DNA of 19,597 nt from assembly GCA_023390335.1 (NCBI GenBank), contig JAEWCZ010000056.1:1-19597 (forward strand), given 5' to 3'. The DNA comes from Bacillota bacterium (GTDB lineage: Bacteria; Bacillota; Clostridia; Acetivibrionales; DSM-1351). Of the stretch, positions 7,323-13,875 are shown in pieces; positions within the stretch are counted from its first letter, which is position 1; each line of letters starts with the position of its first letter. Below the pieces are notes generated by a model, which worked only from the letters and a program-made list of their open reading frames with translations, was not told the DNA's origin and did no database searches. The translations under genes and the position numbers were made by a program.

Positions 7323-7412
7323 AGCTTTGGCCAAAATGATTGAGGACATATTTTATATAAACAACAGCCGATATGGAGCAAAACGGATTTCGTTATTATT
7401 GTAGATAAGTTA

Positions 7413-9125
7413 TCAGACCCATGAAAATACTTTTTTAAGATACGCTTTAACCTCGGCTTCCGTTGAAAGTTTCTTGCAGACAGCTCCTAATTCACGGGTT
7501 TTATCCAATGTTATCCCGGCAATTGTCGCTTTCACACGTGCCAAATTGGCTTCACTCATGCTGAGTTTGCGCAGGCCAAGACCAACCATCACCACAGCGG
7601 CTTCAGGGCTACCCGCAAGCTCGCCGCACACGGACACCGGCTTTCCCTGCGCGTTAAACTGCTCAAAAATAAAACCGAGTGTCCGAAGCATCGCCGGGCC
7701 TAGGCCCTGGTAATAGCCGGAGACTTCCGAATTCATGCGGTCAACAGCGCAGAGATACTGTGTCAGGTCGTTGGTGCCTACGCTCGCGAAATCCACTTCC
7801 CGGGCCACAAGGTCTGCAATCGCGGCAAGGGAGGGGATTTCTATCATAACGCCCAGTTTGATTTGTTCGTTGAACGCCTTTCCTTCCGTGCGCAACTGTT
7901 CTTTCGCGGTTTCCACCGCCGTCTTCGCGCGACGGATATCGTCGATACTGCCTACCATCGGAAACATCAGCTGAAGTGGGCCAAAGGCAGATGCGCGGAG
8001 TGCGGCGCGCAGCTGTGTGGGAAAGATGTCAGGATGATCAAAACACAGCCGCAGCGCCCGCTTGCCTAGAAAAGGATTCTCTTCCTTTGGCAGCTGCATA
8101 TATTGCAGCGTTTTGTCGCCGCCGATGTCGAGCGTGCGCAGGGTCACGGTTTTACCACTCGCGTTTTCCAGAACGCGCTTGTAGGAAACGAACTGCTCCT
8201 CTTCCGTCGGCAGATGATCGCTTTCCATATATAAAAACTCAGTGCGGAATAAGCCCACGAAATCGTAATTTTCAGAAGGAATGTTAAACTGATCGGATCC
8301 GATATTAATGCCAACTTCAATCCGCTGTCCGTCTGCGGTGATTGCGAGCCGGTTCAGATATTTTTCTGCCGCTTCCTGTTGCTTTTGGAAATCATCGGCT
8401 TTTTTTCTGTACTGCTCAAGCGCCTGTTCATCGGGATTCACGGTTATTTCTCCGCCGACGGCATCCAGTGCCAGCAGATCTGCATCGGCGATCGTTTCCA
8501 TAGCCCCCGACACGCCGAGGATGGCCGGAATTTTATAAGTCCGAGCGAGAATGGCGGTGTGTGAAGTAGTCCCGCCTGCCTCCGCCATAATTCCTGCCAC
8601 ATACTCACGGTCAAGCATGGCCGTATCGCTGGGCAGCAAATCGTGTGCTACCACAATAGTATTTTTGGGCAGGTGAGATAAGTTTTTCTCCTTTTCGCCT
8701 TTCAAGATACGCAATAAGCGGTTGCGAACATCACACAAATCCGCCGTACGTGCGGCAATCAGCGGATCCTTCGCCTTGCTGAGAATTTCAATGAACTCAT
8801 CGTATACACTCGCAACGGCATAGTCCGGGAACTTGCGTTCACTGGCAATAGCCTCGCGAATCATGCCGAGCATCTCCTCATCGTCGAGTATTTCCCGGTG
8901 TGCTTCGAATATTTTCGCCTTATCCGCGTCTTTTGCGGCAAAGGACGCAATGACTGCATCCAGTTCACGGTGTGCTTCTGTTAGCGTTGTTTCAAAAACG
9001 CCGAGGTAATTTTTTTCTTGTCCTTTATCAAAATAGGTTGCTGATACGTCGCAGGAGAATGTCTTGTAGAGGTATGCCTTGCCCACTGCGATACCGGGTG
9101 AAACCGGATTTCCCTTTAAAATCAT
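7413..9125 (-). CDS. ptsI: PTS Enzyme I (phosphoenolpyruvate-protein phosphotransferase)
   Basis: This 570-residue protein has the full Enzyme I layout. The N-terminal HPr-binding and phosphohistidine domain carries G-G-T-T-S-H-T-A-I with H189 as the phosphorylated residue. The C-terminal PEP-binding barrel shows G-L-F-R-T-E-F-L-Y-M (R294), M-I-E-I-P-S (428-432), S-V-G-T-N-D-L-T-Q-Y (448-457) and the catalytic C500 in S-V-C-G-E-L-A-G. It transfers phosphate from PEP to HPr in the cytoplasm. The start at 9125 has GGAGG 6 nt upstream, placed inside the end of the HAD gene, which stops at 9127. A longer in-frame start at 9182 would overlap the HAD gene and lacks support. It is the last gene of the beta-glucoside operon, an unusual place since ptsHI normally form a separate general unit. 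No clear terminator follows. Confidence 0.96.
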   Translation of the reverse strand: MILKGNPVSPGIAVGKAYLYKTFSCDVSATYFDKGQEKNYLGVFETTLTEAHRELDAVIASFAAKDADKAKIFEAHREILDDEEMLGMIREAIASERKFPDYAVASVYDEFIEILSKAKDPLIAARTADLCDVRNRLLRILKGEKEKNLSHLPKNTIVVAHDLLPSDTAMLDREYVAGIMAEAGGTTSHTAILARTYKIPAILGVSGAMETIADADLLALDAVGGEITVNPDEQALEQYRKKADDFQKQQEAAEKYLNRLAITADGQRIEVGINIGSDQFNIPSENYDFVGLFRTEFLYMESDHLPTEEEQFVSYKRVLENASGKTVTLRTLDIGGDKTLQYMQLPKEENPFLGKRALRLCFDHPDIFPTQLRAALRASAFGPLQLMFPMVGSIDDIRRAKTAVETAKEQLRTEGKAFNEQIKLGVMIEIPSLAAIADLVAREVDFASVGTNDLTQYLCAVDRMNSEVSGYYQGLGPAMLRTLGFIFEQFNAQGKPVSVCGELAGSPEAAVVMVGLGLRKLSMSEANLARVKATIAGITLDKTRELGAVCKKLSTEAEVKAYLKKVFSWV

Positions 9126-9126
9126 A

Positions 9127-9987
9127 CTATTCCTCCAGATATTGTCGGAGCAGGTACTGCTCAAGCCACTGCGCCACGCCATCCTCGCTCACGGTTCCGG
9201 TGACGAAATCGGCTGCGATTTTCACTTCCGACGTCGCGTTGCCCATCGCTACAAAGCAGCCCGCGGATTTCCGCATGGACAAATCGTTGCCGCTGTCGCC
9301 AAAAGCCGCCACTTCGCTTGCTTCCAAGTGGAGTAAGCCGCAAAGCGCGCGGAGCGCCGCGCCCTTGCTCACACCTCGCGCGGTGATTTCCAGTTCATTT
9401 TCCAAGGCCCGCACCGCATTGACATTTCCATTTGTACGAATGGCGTACAAGGCTTGTTCGCTCTCGGCATAACTGCGGAAGCTGCACCCCATCTTTTCGA
9501 TTGGCGCCGGATTGCGCCGCAATTCGCGTTCTATAGAAAAAACAGAGCGGATGCTCCGGCGCGCTTCCCTAAGCTGCCTGCGGTCTTTCCATCTAATATG
9601 CTTGATGCCTGCCAGCATATATGAAAAAGATTTCATCTCAAACACGGCGTGGTCCTCAAAGAAGACATTAAAAGCAGCCCTTTGTTTTTTTGCCGCCGAT
9701 ACGATCTCCCACACAGCAGGCCGGTCAAGGAAGGCGTGGTGCAGAACGGCGCTGTCACGCGTGCGTCGGATGCATGCGCCATTTGATGTGATCAGGTAAT
9801 CGACAAAAGGCAGCGTTTTGATAGATTTGGGTACCATGGAGACGGCGCGTCCTGTGGAAATAGCAATCATACAGCCTAAACTATGTGCCCGTTCGAACAC
9901 CGTAAGCGTACGCGGTGTGATATTCTCCTGACTGCCATTGATTACGGTTCCATCAAGATCAATCGCAATAAGCCTTAGCTTCCTCAT
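9127..9987 (-). CDS. Cof-type HAD-superfamily hydrolase
   Basis: This 286-residue protein has the four HAD motifs of the Cof/IIB sugar-phosphatase type: D10-L-D12-G-T for the nucleophile and acid, S-T-G-R at 44-47, K208 in G-V-S-K-G-A-A-L, and G-D-S-G-N-D-L (D231, D235). The cap domain lies between motifs II and III, as in subfamily IIB. Such enzymes dephosphorylate sugar phosphates or related small metabolites. It lies between HPr (5-bp gap) and Enzyme I (1-bp gap), so it is cotranscribed with them. Its own ribosome site is poor, suggesting translational coupling to HPr. A role in relieving sugar-phosphate stress from the PTS is an inference; the substrate is not evident. Confidence 0.9.
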   Translation of the reverse strand: MRKLRLIAIDLDGTVINGSQENITPRTLTVFERAHSLGCMIAISTGRAVSMVPKSIKTLPFVDYLITSNGACIRRTRDSAVLHHAFLDRPAVWEIVSAAKKQRAAFNVFFEDHAVFEMKSFSYMLAGIKHIRWKDRRQLREARRSIRSVFSIERELRRNPAPIEKMGCSFRSYAESEQALYAIRTNGNVNAVRALENELEITARGVSKGAALRALCGLLHLEASEVAAFGDSGNDLSMRKSAGCFVAMGNATSEVKIAADFVTGTVSEDGVAQWLEQYLLRQYLEE

Positions 9988-9992
9988 ACGGT

Positions 9993-10265
9993 CTATTCGC
10001 CAAAGCCCGTCTCCATCAAAGAGACTAAAGTATTTACCGCCTGCCTCTCATCCGGTCCCTCCGCGGCAATTTCCACTTTTGTACCCTGTCCCATACCTTG
10101 GGACAGCAAAAGTACAATGGATTTGGCATTGACCGCGCCTCCATCCCCTTCAAGACTCCGAATAGTGATCTTGCTCTGGAATTCCTTGGCTTTTAGCACA
10201 AAGGTTGAAGCCGGACGTGCATGAAGGCCGGTTTTATTTACAATTACTGTTTGCTCGCTGACCAT
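9993..10265 (-). CDS. ptsH: PTS phosphocarrier protein HPr
   Basis: This 90-residue HPr carries the active-site segment T-G-L-H15-A-R-P-A, which accepts phosphate from Enzyme I and passes it to IIA. A second site, N-A-K-S49-I-V-L-L-L, matches the regulatory Ser-46 of Gram-positive HPr that HPr kinase modifies for CcpA-mediated catabolite control. This HPr may therefore take part in global regulation as well as transport. A GAGGG ribosome site lies 6 nt before the ATG. It follows the 6-phospho-beta-glucosidase gene on the same strand after an 84-bp gap containing a strong hairpin, and precedes the HAD gene by 5 bp. Confidence 0.97.
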   Translation of the reverse strand: MVSEQTVIVNKTGLHARPASTFVLKAKEFQSKITIRSLEGDGGAVNAKSIVLLLSQGMGQGTKVEIAAEGPDERQAVNTLVSLMETGFGE

Positions 10266-10300
10266 AATGATCCCTCTCTCTGTGAAGTTTTTTATGAAGA

Positions 10301-10341
10301 AATCTTACTTCTCTCCGGTTAGGTTGGAGAGAAGTAAGATT
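10301..10341 (-). promoter_or_regulatory. Intercistronic hairpin between 6-phospho-beta-glucosidase and HPr
   Basis: AATCTTACTTCTCTCC (10301-10316) and its perfect complement (10326-10341) form a 16-bp stem with a 9-nt loop. No T-run follows on the minus strand, so it is not a classical intrinsic terminator. It may slow or process the transcript, or protect 3' ends, so that HPr, HAD and EI are made at a different level from upstream genes. No promoter was convincingly seen between it and HPr. Confidence 0.6.
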
Positions 10342-10349
10342 GATGGAAC

Positions 10350-11810
10350 TTAAATTTCCGTACCGTTACTGGCGATGCATTTTTTATACCAGTAGAATGA
10401 GTCCTTCCGGCTGCGGTTCAGTGTTCCGTTGCCGTCGTTGTCCTTGTCCACATATATCATGCCGTAGCGCTTTTTCATTTCACCGGTGCTGGCGCTCACA
10501 AGGTCGATACAGCCCCAAGGCGTGTAGGCGATCAGGTCCACCCCTTCCGCAATTGCTTCGGCCATCTGTTCTACGTGTTGCCGCAGATAATCAATACGGT
10601 AGTCATCATGAATACTGCCGTCCGCTTCCACCACGTCGCTGGCGCCAAGGCCATTTTCCACAACCATTATCGGGATACGGTAGCGCGCATAAATCTCGTT
10701 CAAGAAGTAGCGCAGTCCCTTTGAATCGATCGTCCAACCCCACTCGCTGGCCTTGAGGTAGGGATTTTTCACTCCCATCATCAGGTTGCCGGCTGCTGTT
10801 TTCAGCACATCAGGATCTGTACTAACGCATCCGGAGCCGTAATAACTTAAGGAATAAAAATCCACACAGCCGTTTTTCAGCGCTTCGATATCTCCGTCAG
10901 CAAATTCAATTTTGATGCCTTTCTCGTCGAAATAACGCTTTGCAAAATACGGATACTCACCCCGTACCTGCACGTCGCCACACAGCCAGTTTTCAATATT
11001 CATTTTCTGCTGAGCAGCAATCTGATCGTCGGGATTGCAGCTGTACGGGTAAGAACACATGCCGGCAATCATACCGCCAACATGGTTTTCATGGTCGATT
11101 TCGTGTGCCAGTTTCACCGCTTTTGCGCTTGCGACAAATTGGTGATGAAGAGCGTTGAAACGGATGTTGGCATTTCCCTGGCTGTTTTTGCCGTTCTCCG
11201 CAAAATTCAATAGGTCAGAATTTTCTTTTGGCAGGATTCCGCCTCCCATCAGACCTCCGAATTCGTACGTCATTACGTTGATCTCGTTGAAAGTAAGCCA
11301 GTATTTTACGAGGCCTTTGAACTCTGTAAAGATGGTTTTGCAATAATTAAGGTAAAAGTCAATCACACGGCGATCTGCCCAACCGTTGTAGGCTTCGCAC
11401 AAATGATGCGGCATTTCATAGTGTGAAATGGTAACCAGCGGCTCAATTCCGTTCTTTTGGCATTCCTCGAACACGCTGCGGTAAAAGTCGATTCCCTCTT
11501 TGTTTGGGACTGCATCGTCACCGTTTGGGTAAATTCGGCTCCATGCAATGGACATGCGGAACATTTTAAATCCCATTTCAGCGAAAAGAGCGATATCCTC
11601 TTTGTAATGGTGATAAAAATCAATTGCTTCGTGGCTGGGGTAAAAGGCACCTTCCTCCAGCGCAGGGGTGAATCTGCGGGGTGAGGTTTTCGTTCCGCCG
11701 GTCATATGGTCGGCGATGGAGGGGCCTTTCCCGCCTTCATTCCACGCGCCCTCACACTGGTTGGCCGCTGTGGCGCCGCCCCAAAAAAATTCTTTCGGAA
11801 ATGCTTTCAT
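10350..11810 (-). CDS. 6-phospho-beta-glucosidase, glycoside hydrolase family 1
   Basis: This 486-residue protein is a standard GH1 enzyme. It begins with F-P-K-E-F-F-W-G-G-A-T-A-A-N-Q. The acid/base Glu is E176 in T-F-N-E-I-N, and the nucleophile is E385 in V-V-E-N-G-L-G. The stretch S441...K447-R-Y-G matches the Ser/Lys/Tyr set that binds the 6-phosphate in phospho-beta-glycosidases of this family. It hydrolyses phosphorylated beta-glucosides such as cellobiose 6-phosphate or aryl glucoside phosphates in the cytoplasm, releasing glucose 6-phosphate. It follows the IIC gene by 85 bp and has an AAGGAG ribosome site 5 nt before its ATG. The operon partner PTS of the Lac/Cel family supports this role; the exact aglycone preference is open. 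Confidence 0.94.
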   Translation of the reverse strand: MKAFPKEFFWGGATAANQCEGAWNEGGKGPSIADHMTGGTKTSPRRFTPALEEGAFYPSHEAIDFYHHYKEDIALFAEMGFKMFRMSIAWSRIYPNGDDAVPNKEGIDFYRSVFEECQKNGIEPLVTISHYEMPHHLCEAYNGWADRRVIDFYLNYCKTIFTEFKGLVKYWLTFNEINVMTYEFGGLMGGGILPKENSDLLNFAENGKNSQGNANIRFNALHHQFVASAKAVKLAHEIDHENHVGGMIAGMCSYPYSCNPDDQIAAQQKMNIENWLCGDVQVRGEYPYFAKRYFDEKGIKIEFADGDIEALKNGCVDFYSLSYYGSGCVSTDPDVLKTAAGNLMMGVKNPYLKASEWGWTIDSKGLRYFLNEIYARYRIPIMVVENGLGASDVVEADGSIHDDYRIDYLRQHVEQMAEAIAEGVDLIAYTPWGCIDLVSASTGEMKKRYGMIYVDKDNDGNGTLNRSRKDSFYWYKKCIASNGTEI

Positions 11811-11831
11811 TTTTTCTCCTTGTTACCTCCA

Positions 11832-11877
11832 TACTGCTTATAGAACTGCGCTGGATTTGCTGCCGCGCAGAGCAGTA
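11832..11877 (-). promoter_or_regulatory. Two-tier hairpin between IIC and 6-phospho-beta-glucosidase
   Basis: On the minus strand TACTGCT pairs with AGCAGTA (11871-11877 with 11832-11838), and inside it CTGCGC pairs with GCGCAG (11865-11870 with 11846-11851) around a 13-nt loop. A 7-nt bulge sits on one side. There is no T-run. It lies just upstream of the ribosome site of the GH1 gene and may tune its expression or mRNA stability. Confidence 0.4.
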
Positions 11878-11895
11878 AAGAGGGATAATTATTAT

Positions 11896-13203
11896 TTATG
11901 CGTTTACTTCATTAGCCTCTGCTTTTTTGGCAGCCGTTTCCTTAACCACGAGCTGCTTTTCATACACTTTGAAGAACGGCCGATAGATAATGAAGCTCAC
12001 AATAAAGGCAATCACAGGTATTAAAATGTTTTGCCATGCCATGCTACCGAGAAACTCTCCGACGCCGATCGGCATCGCCGACATAATCAACACATAGTTC
12101 GGTTTAAAGAAACCGATTGCATAACCGCCCCACATTAACAGCGCAATGATAAGTGTATTAAGGATGTACGGAATAGCCAAAATGGGGTTGTACATAATGG
12201 GAAGACCAAACGCAACCGGTTCATTAATGTTGAAAATTCCGGGCACCAAAGCCACTTTGCTGATGGCTTTGATCTGTTCAGATTTAGAACGCAAGCCCAT
12301 GACAGCCAAAGACAGCGTATTGCCGGTACCGCCGCAGCAGGCTATAGCGCTCCAAATTGCAATAGGAGCGAATACCGCCGGTTTGCCGGCTGCTACGAGA
12401 GCTCCGTTGCTTGTAACATACTGGATCAAAGCAGGCATTAAAGCCGTGAAGACAACCATGGAACCGTGAATACCAAAACTCCACAGGAAAGTGGCAATAA
12501 ACAAGCAAAGTATTATGCCCGGTACGCTGGTGAGGGCGCCAAGAGGCATTGCCAGAATATTTGAAATAGCCATAGGCAGTGTAACGGAGAAAGCGCTGAC
12601 GACAAGAGTGTTGAGACCGTGCCAAATCAGCACGTTAGCTACTAAAGGAATTAAGGACGAAAAGGAATCCTGTAAGAACTGCGGAACCACATCCGGCATT
12701 TTTATAATAATATTACGCTTTTCGAAAAAATATGTAATTCTGACAGAGAGAATGGCAACAATCAGGGCTGTAAACAAGCCAACTCCGCCAAGTGCACTCG
12801 TGTCAAGACCGGTAAAGGTTGTCTTGCCGCCAGCCAGTGTGACGGTTGTTGCTGGCGCTGCTACCATCAGAAACAGCAGCATAGAGTTGATACCGTTTAC
12901 CATTGTTTTCATACCCAAGCTTTTCGCATAACTATAAGCAGCCGTGAACGCAATTACAACAGAAATCAGGCCCATGGTCATATTATAAGGGGTCATACAA
13001 AATTTATAGAATGCGCTGTCTGCGGTGCACCATTTGAGTGTGGTTGGTATAATGGCGAAGATTTGAAAAAATGCACCAACGAGAATAACACTCATACAAG
13101 CCATCATTCCGCCGGAGATCGCCGAGAGAACCTTATTACTTCCAATCTTTTCGCCAAAATGCTGCAGAGCCTTCATAAACTTGCTTTCATAAAGCTTATC
13201 CAT
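11896..13203 (-). CDS. PTS system IIC component, lactose/cellobiose family
   Basis: This 435-residue integral membrane protein has about ten hydrophobic segments and the Lac/Cel IIC opening pattern (K-F-M-K-A-L-Q-x-F-G-E-K-I-G-S-N, then hydrophobic I-S-G-G-M-M-A-C-M-S). A conserved I-N-E-P-V-A-F-G-L-P-I-M-Y-N-P segment near residue 320-335 is the family's substrate-binding loop, with Glu in N-E-P. It carries the sugar across the membrane while IIB phosphorylates it. AGGAGG lies 9 nt before the ATG. It sits 25 bp after IIB and 85 bp before the GH1 hydrolase. Cellobiose or another beta-glucoside is the likely cargo, judging from the downstream enzyme. Confidence 0.94.
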   Translation of the reverse strand: MDKLYESKFMKALQHFGEKIGSNKVLSAISGGMMACMSVILVGAFFQIFAIIPTTLKWCTADSAFYKFCMTPYNMTMGLISVVIAFTAAYSYAKSLGMKTMVNGINSMLLFLMVAAPATTVTLAGGKTTFTGLDTSALGGVGLFTALIVAILSVRITYFFEKRNIIIKMPDVVPQFLQDSFSSLIPLVANVLIWHGLNTLVVSAFSVTLPMAISNILAMPLGALTSVPGIILCLFIATFLWSFGIHGSMVVFTALMPALIQYVTSNGALVAAGKPAVFAPIAIWSAIACCGGTGNTLSLAVMGLRSKSEQIKAISKVALVPGIFNINEPVAFGLPIMYNPILAIPYILNTLIIALLMWGGYAIGFFKPNYVLIMSAMPIGVGEFLGSMAWQNILIPVIAFIVSFIIYRPFFKVYEKQLVVKETAAKKAEANEVNA

Positions 13204-13228
13204 ACAACTTTTCCTCCTAAATTATTAA

Positions 13229-13534
13229 TTACTTCTTCGGATAAATTTGATCTAACTGTTTAAAGATGTTTGCTGCATTTCCGATCGCGTAGTCGTACGG
13301 AGCGATAACATCTACCGGTAAATGGGTACCTGCCTGAATTTCGGCTTTTTTGTAGGAAACTTGTGGCCCGAGCAGGATAACGTCATAATTTTTATAGACG
13401 TCTTCATAGGCCGACATACCCACAGCCTCAATTTTCAGCGTAAAATCATTCTCCTGGGCGTACTTCTCCATCTTTTTCATCAGAATGCTGGTTGACAGAC
13501 CGCCTGCACAAATGAGCAGAATCTTTCTTTCCAT
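13229..13534 (-). CDS. PTS system IIB component, lactose/cellobiose family
   Basis: This 101-residue cytoplasmic domain protein has the P-loop-like active site I-C9-A-G-G-L-S-T-S near its N-terminus. C9 would be the phosphocysteine; most relatives read C-S/A-A-G-M-S-T-S, so Gly-Gly in place of Ala-Gly is a small variation. The length matches stand-alone CelA-type IIB proteins. It receives phosphate from IIA and gives it to the sugar bound by IIC. Its ATG overlaps the IIA stop codon by one base (TAATG), indicating coupled translation. Confidence 0.94.
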   Translation of the reverse strand: MERKILLICAGGLSTSILMKKMEKYAQENDFTLKIEAVGMSAYEDVYKNYDVILLGPQVSYKKAEIQAGTHLPVDVIAPYDYAIGNAANIFKQLDQIYPKK

Positions 13535-13863
13535 TACAACTCTACCTCCTTTTTGTTTTTATATAAAAGAATAATCTCTTTTATCAGTTCTTCCGCGAGC
13601 GTGCTGCTCATTAAGTGGTCCTGCGCGTGGGCAAGCAGCACACTCATGTTCTCCACCTCACCTTTTGAATCCATTTTGAGCAGCTCGCGGTGGGATTCAT
13701 GGGCTGTGTGAAGATAATCATCCGCATCACTCAACAGCTTGTCTGCAGTGTTGTAATTGCCTTTTTTTGCCTCCCCAAGCGCACCGAAAGAGTTCGACCG
13801 TGCCGCTCCGGAATTTGCAATGATCATCATCGCGATTTCTTCAAGCTTTTCATTGTCCTGCAT
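13534..13863 (-). CDS. PTS system IIA component, lactose/cellobiose family
   Basis: This 109-residue, mainly helical protein carries the Lac-type IIA active site L-L-A-H79-A-Q-D-H-L-M, with H79 as the phosphorylated His. Family proteins act as homotrimers. It opens with residues I-A-M-M-I-I-A-N-S-G-A-A-R-S typical of CelC/LicA. AAGGAG lies 7 nt before its ATG, directly after the stop of the regulator gene (12-bp gap). It is thus the second gene of the operon and overlaps IIB by one base. Confidence 0.95.
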   Translation of the reverse strand: MQDNEKLEEIAMMIIANSGAARSNSFGALGEAKKGNYNTADKLLSDADDYLHTAHESHRELLKMDSKGEVENMSVLLAHAQDHLMSSTLAEELIKEIILLYKNKKEVEL

Positions 13864-13875
13864 ATGTAATCTCCT

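Larger units (their letters stand above)
6393..7412. other. One-kilobase region without intact genes, with decayed coding remnants
   Basis: No intact gene is seen between the PocR/AraC gene and Enzyme I. The stretch holds a strong hairpin (6536-6571), a minus-strand reading frame broken by stops (6525-7121), a perfect long inverted repeat (7096-7155) and a probable recombinase C-terminus (7161-7322). The mix suggests decayed mobile DNA. No RNA gene was recognised. Confidence 0.6.

Noticed and set aside
9126..9182. Extended Enzyme I start at 9182
   Set aside because: It would overlap the HAD gene by 56 bp without a ribosome site, while the ATG at 9125 has GGAGG at ideal spacing and fits the family N-terminus.
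7976..9472. Plus-strand frames of about 100-170 codons opposite Enzyme I and the HAD gene
   Set aside because: They are shadows of well-supported minus-strand genes, with Arg/Ser-rich composition typical of antisense reading.
13204..13875. Sigma-54 (-24/-12) promoter before the IIA or IIB genes
   Set aside because: A LevR-type regulator prompted the search, but no GGCAC-N5-TTGC match was seen at the junctions or in the visible upstream sequence.
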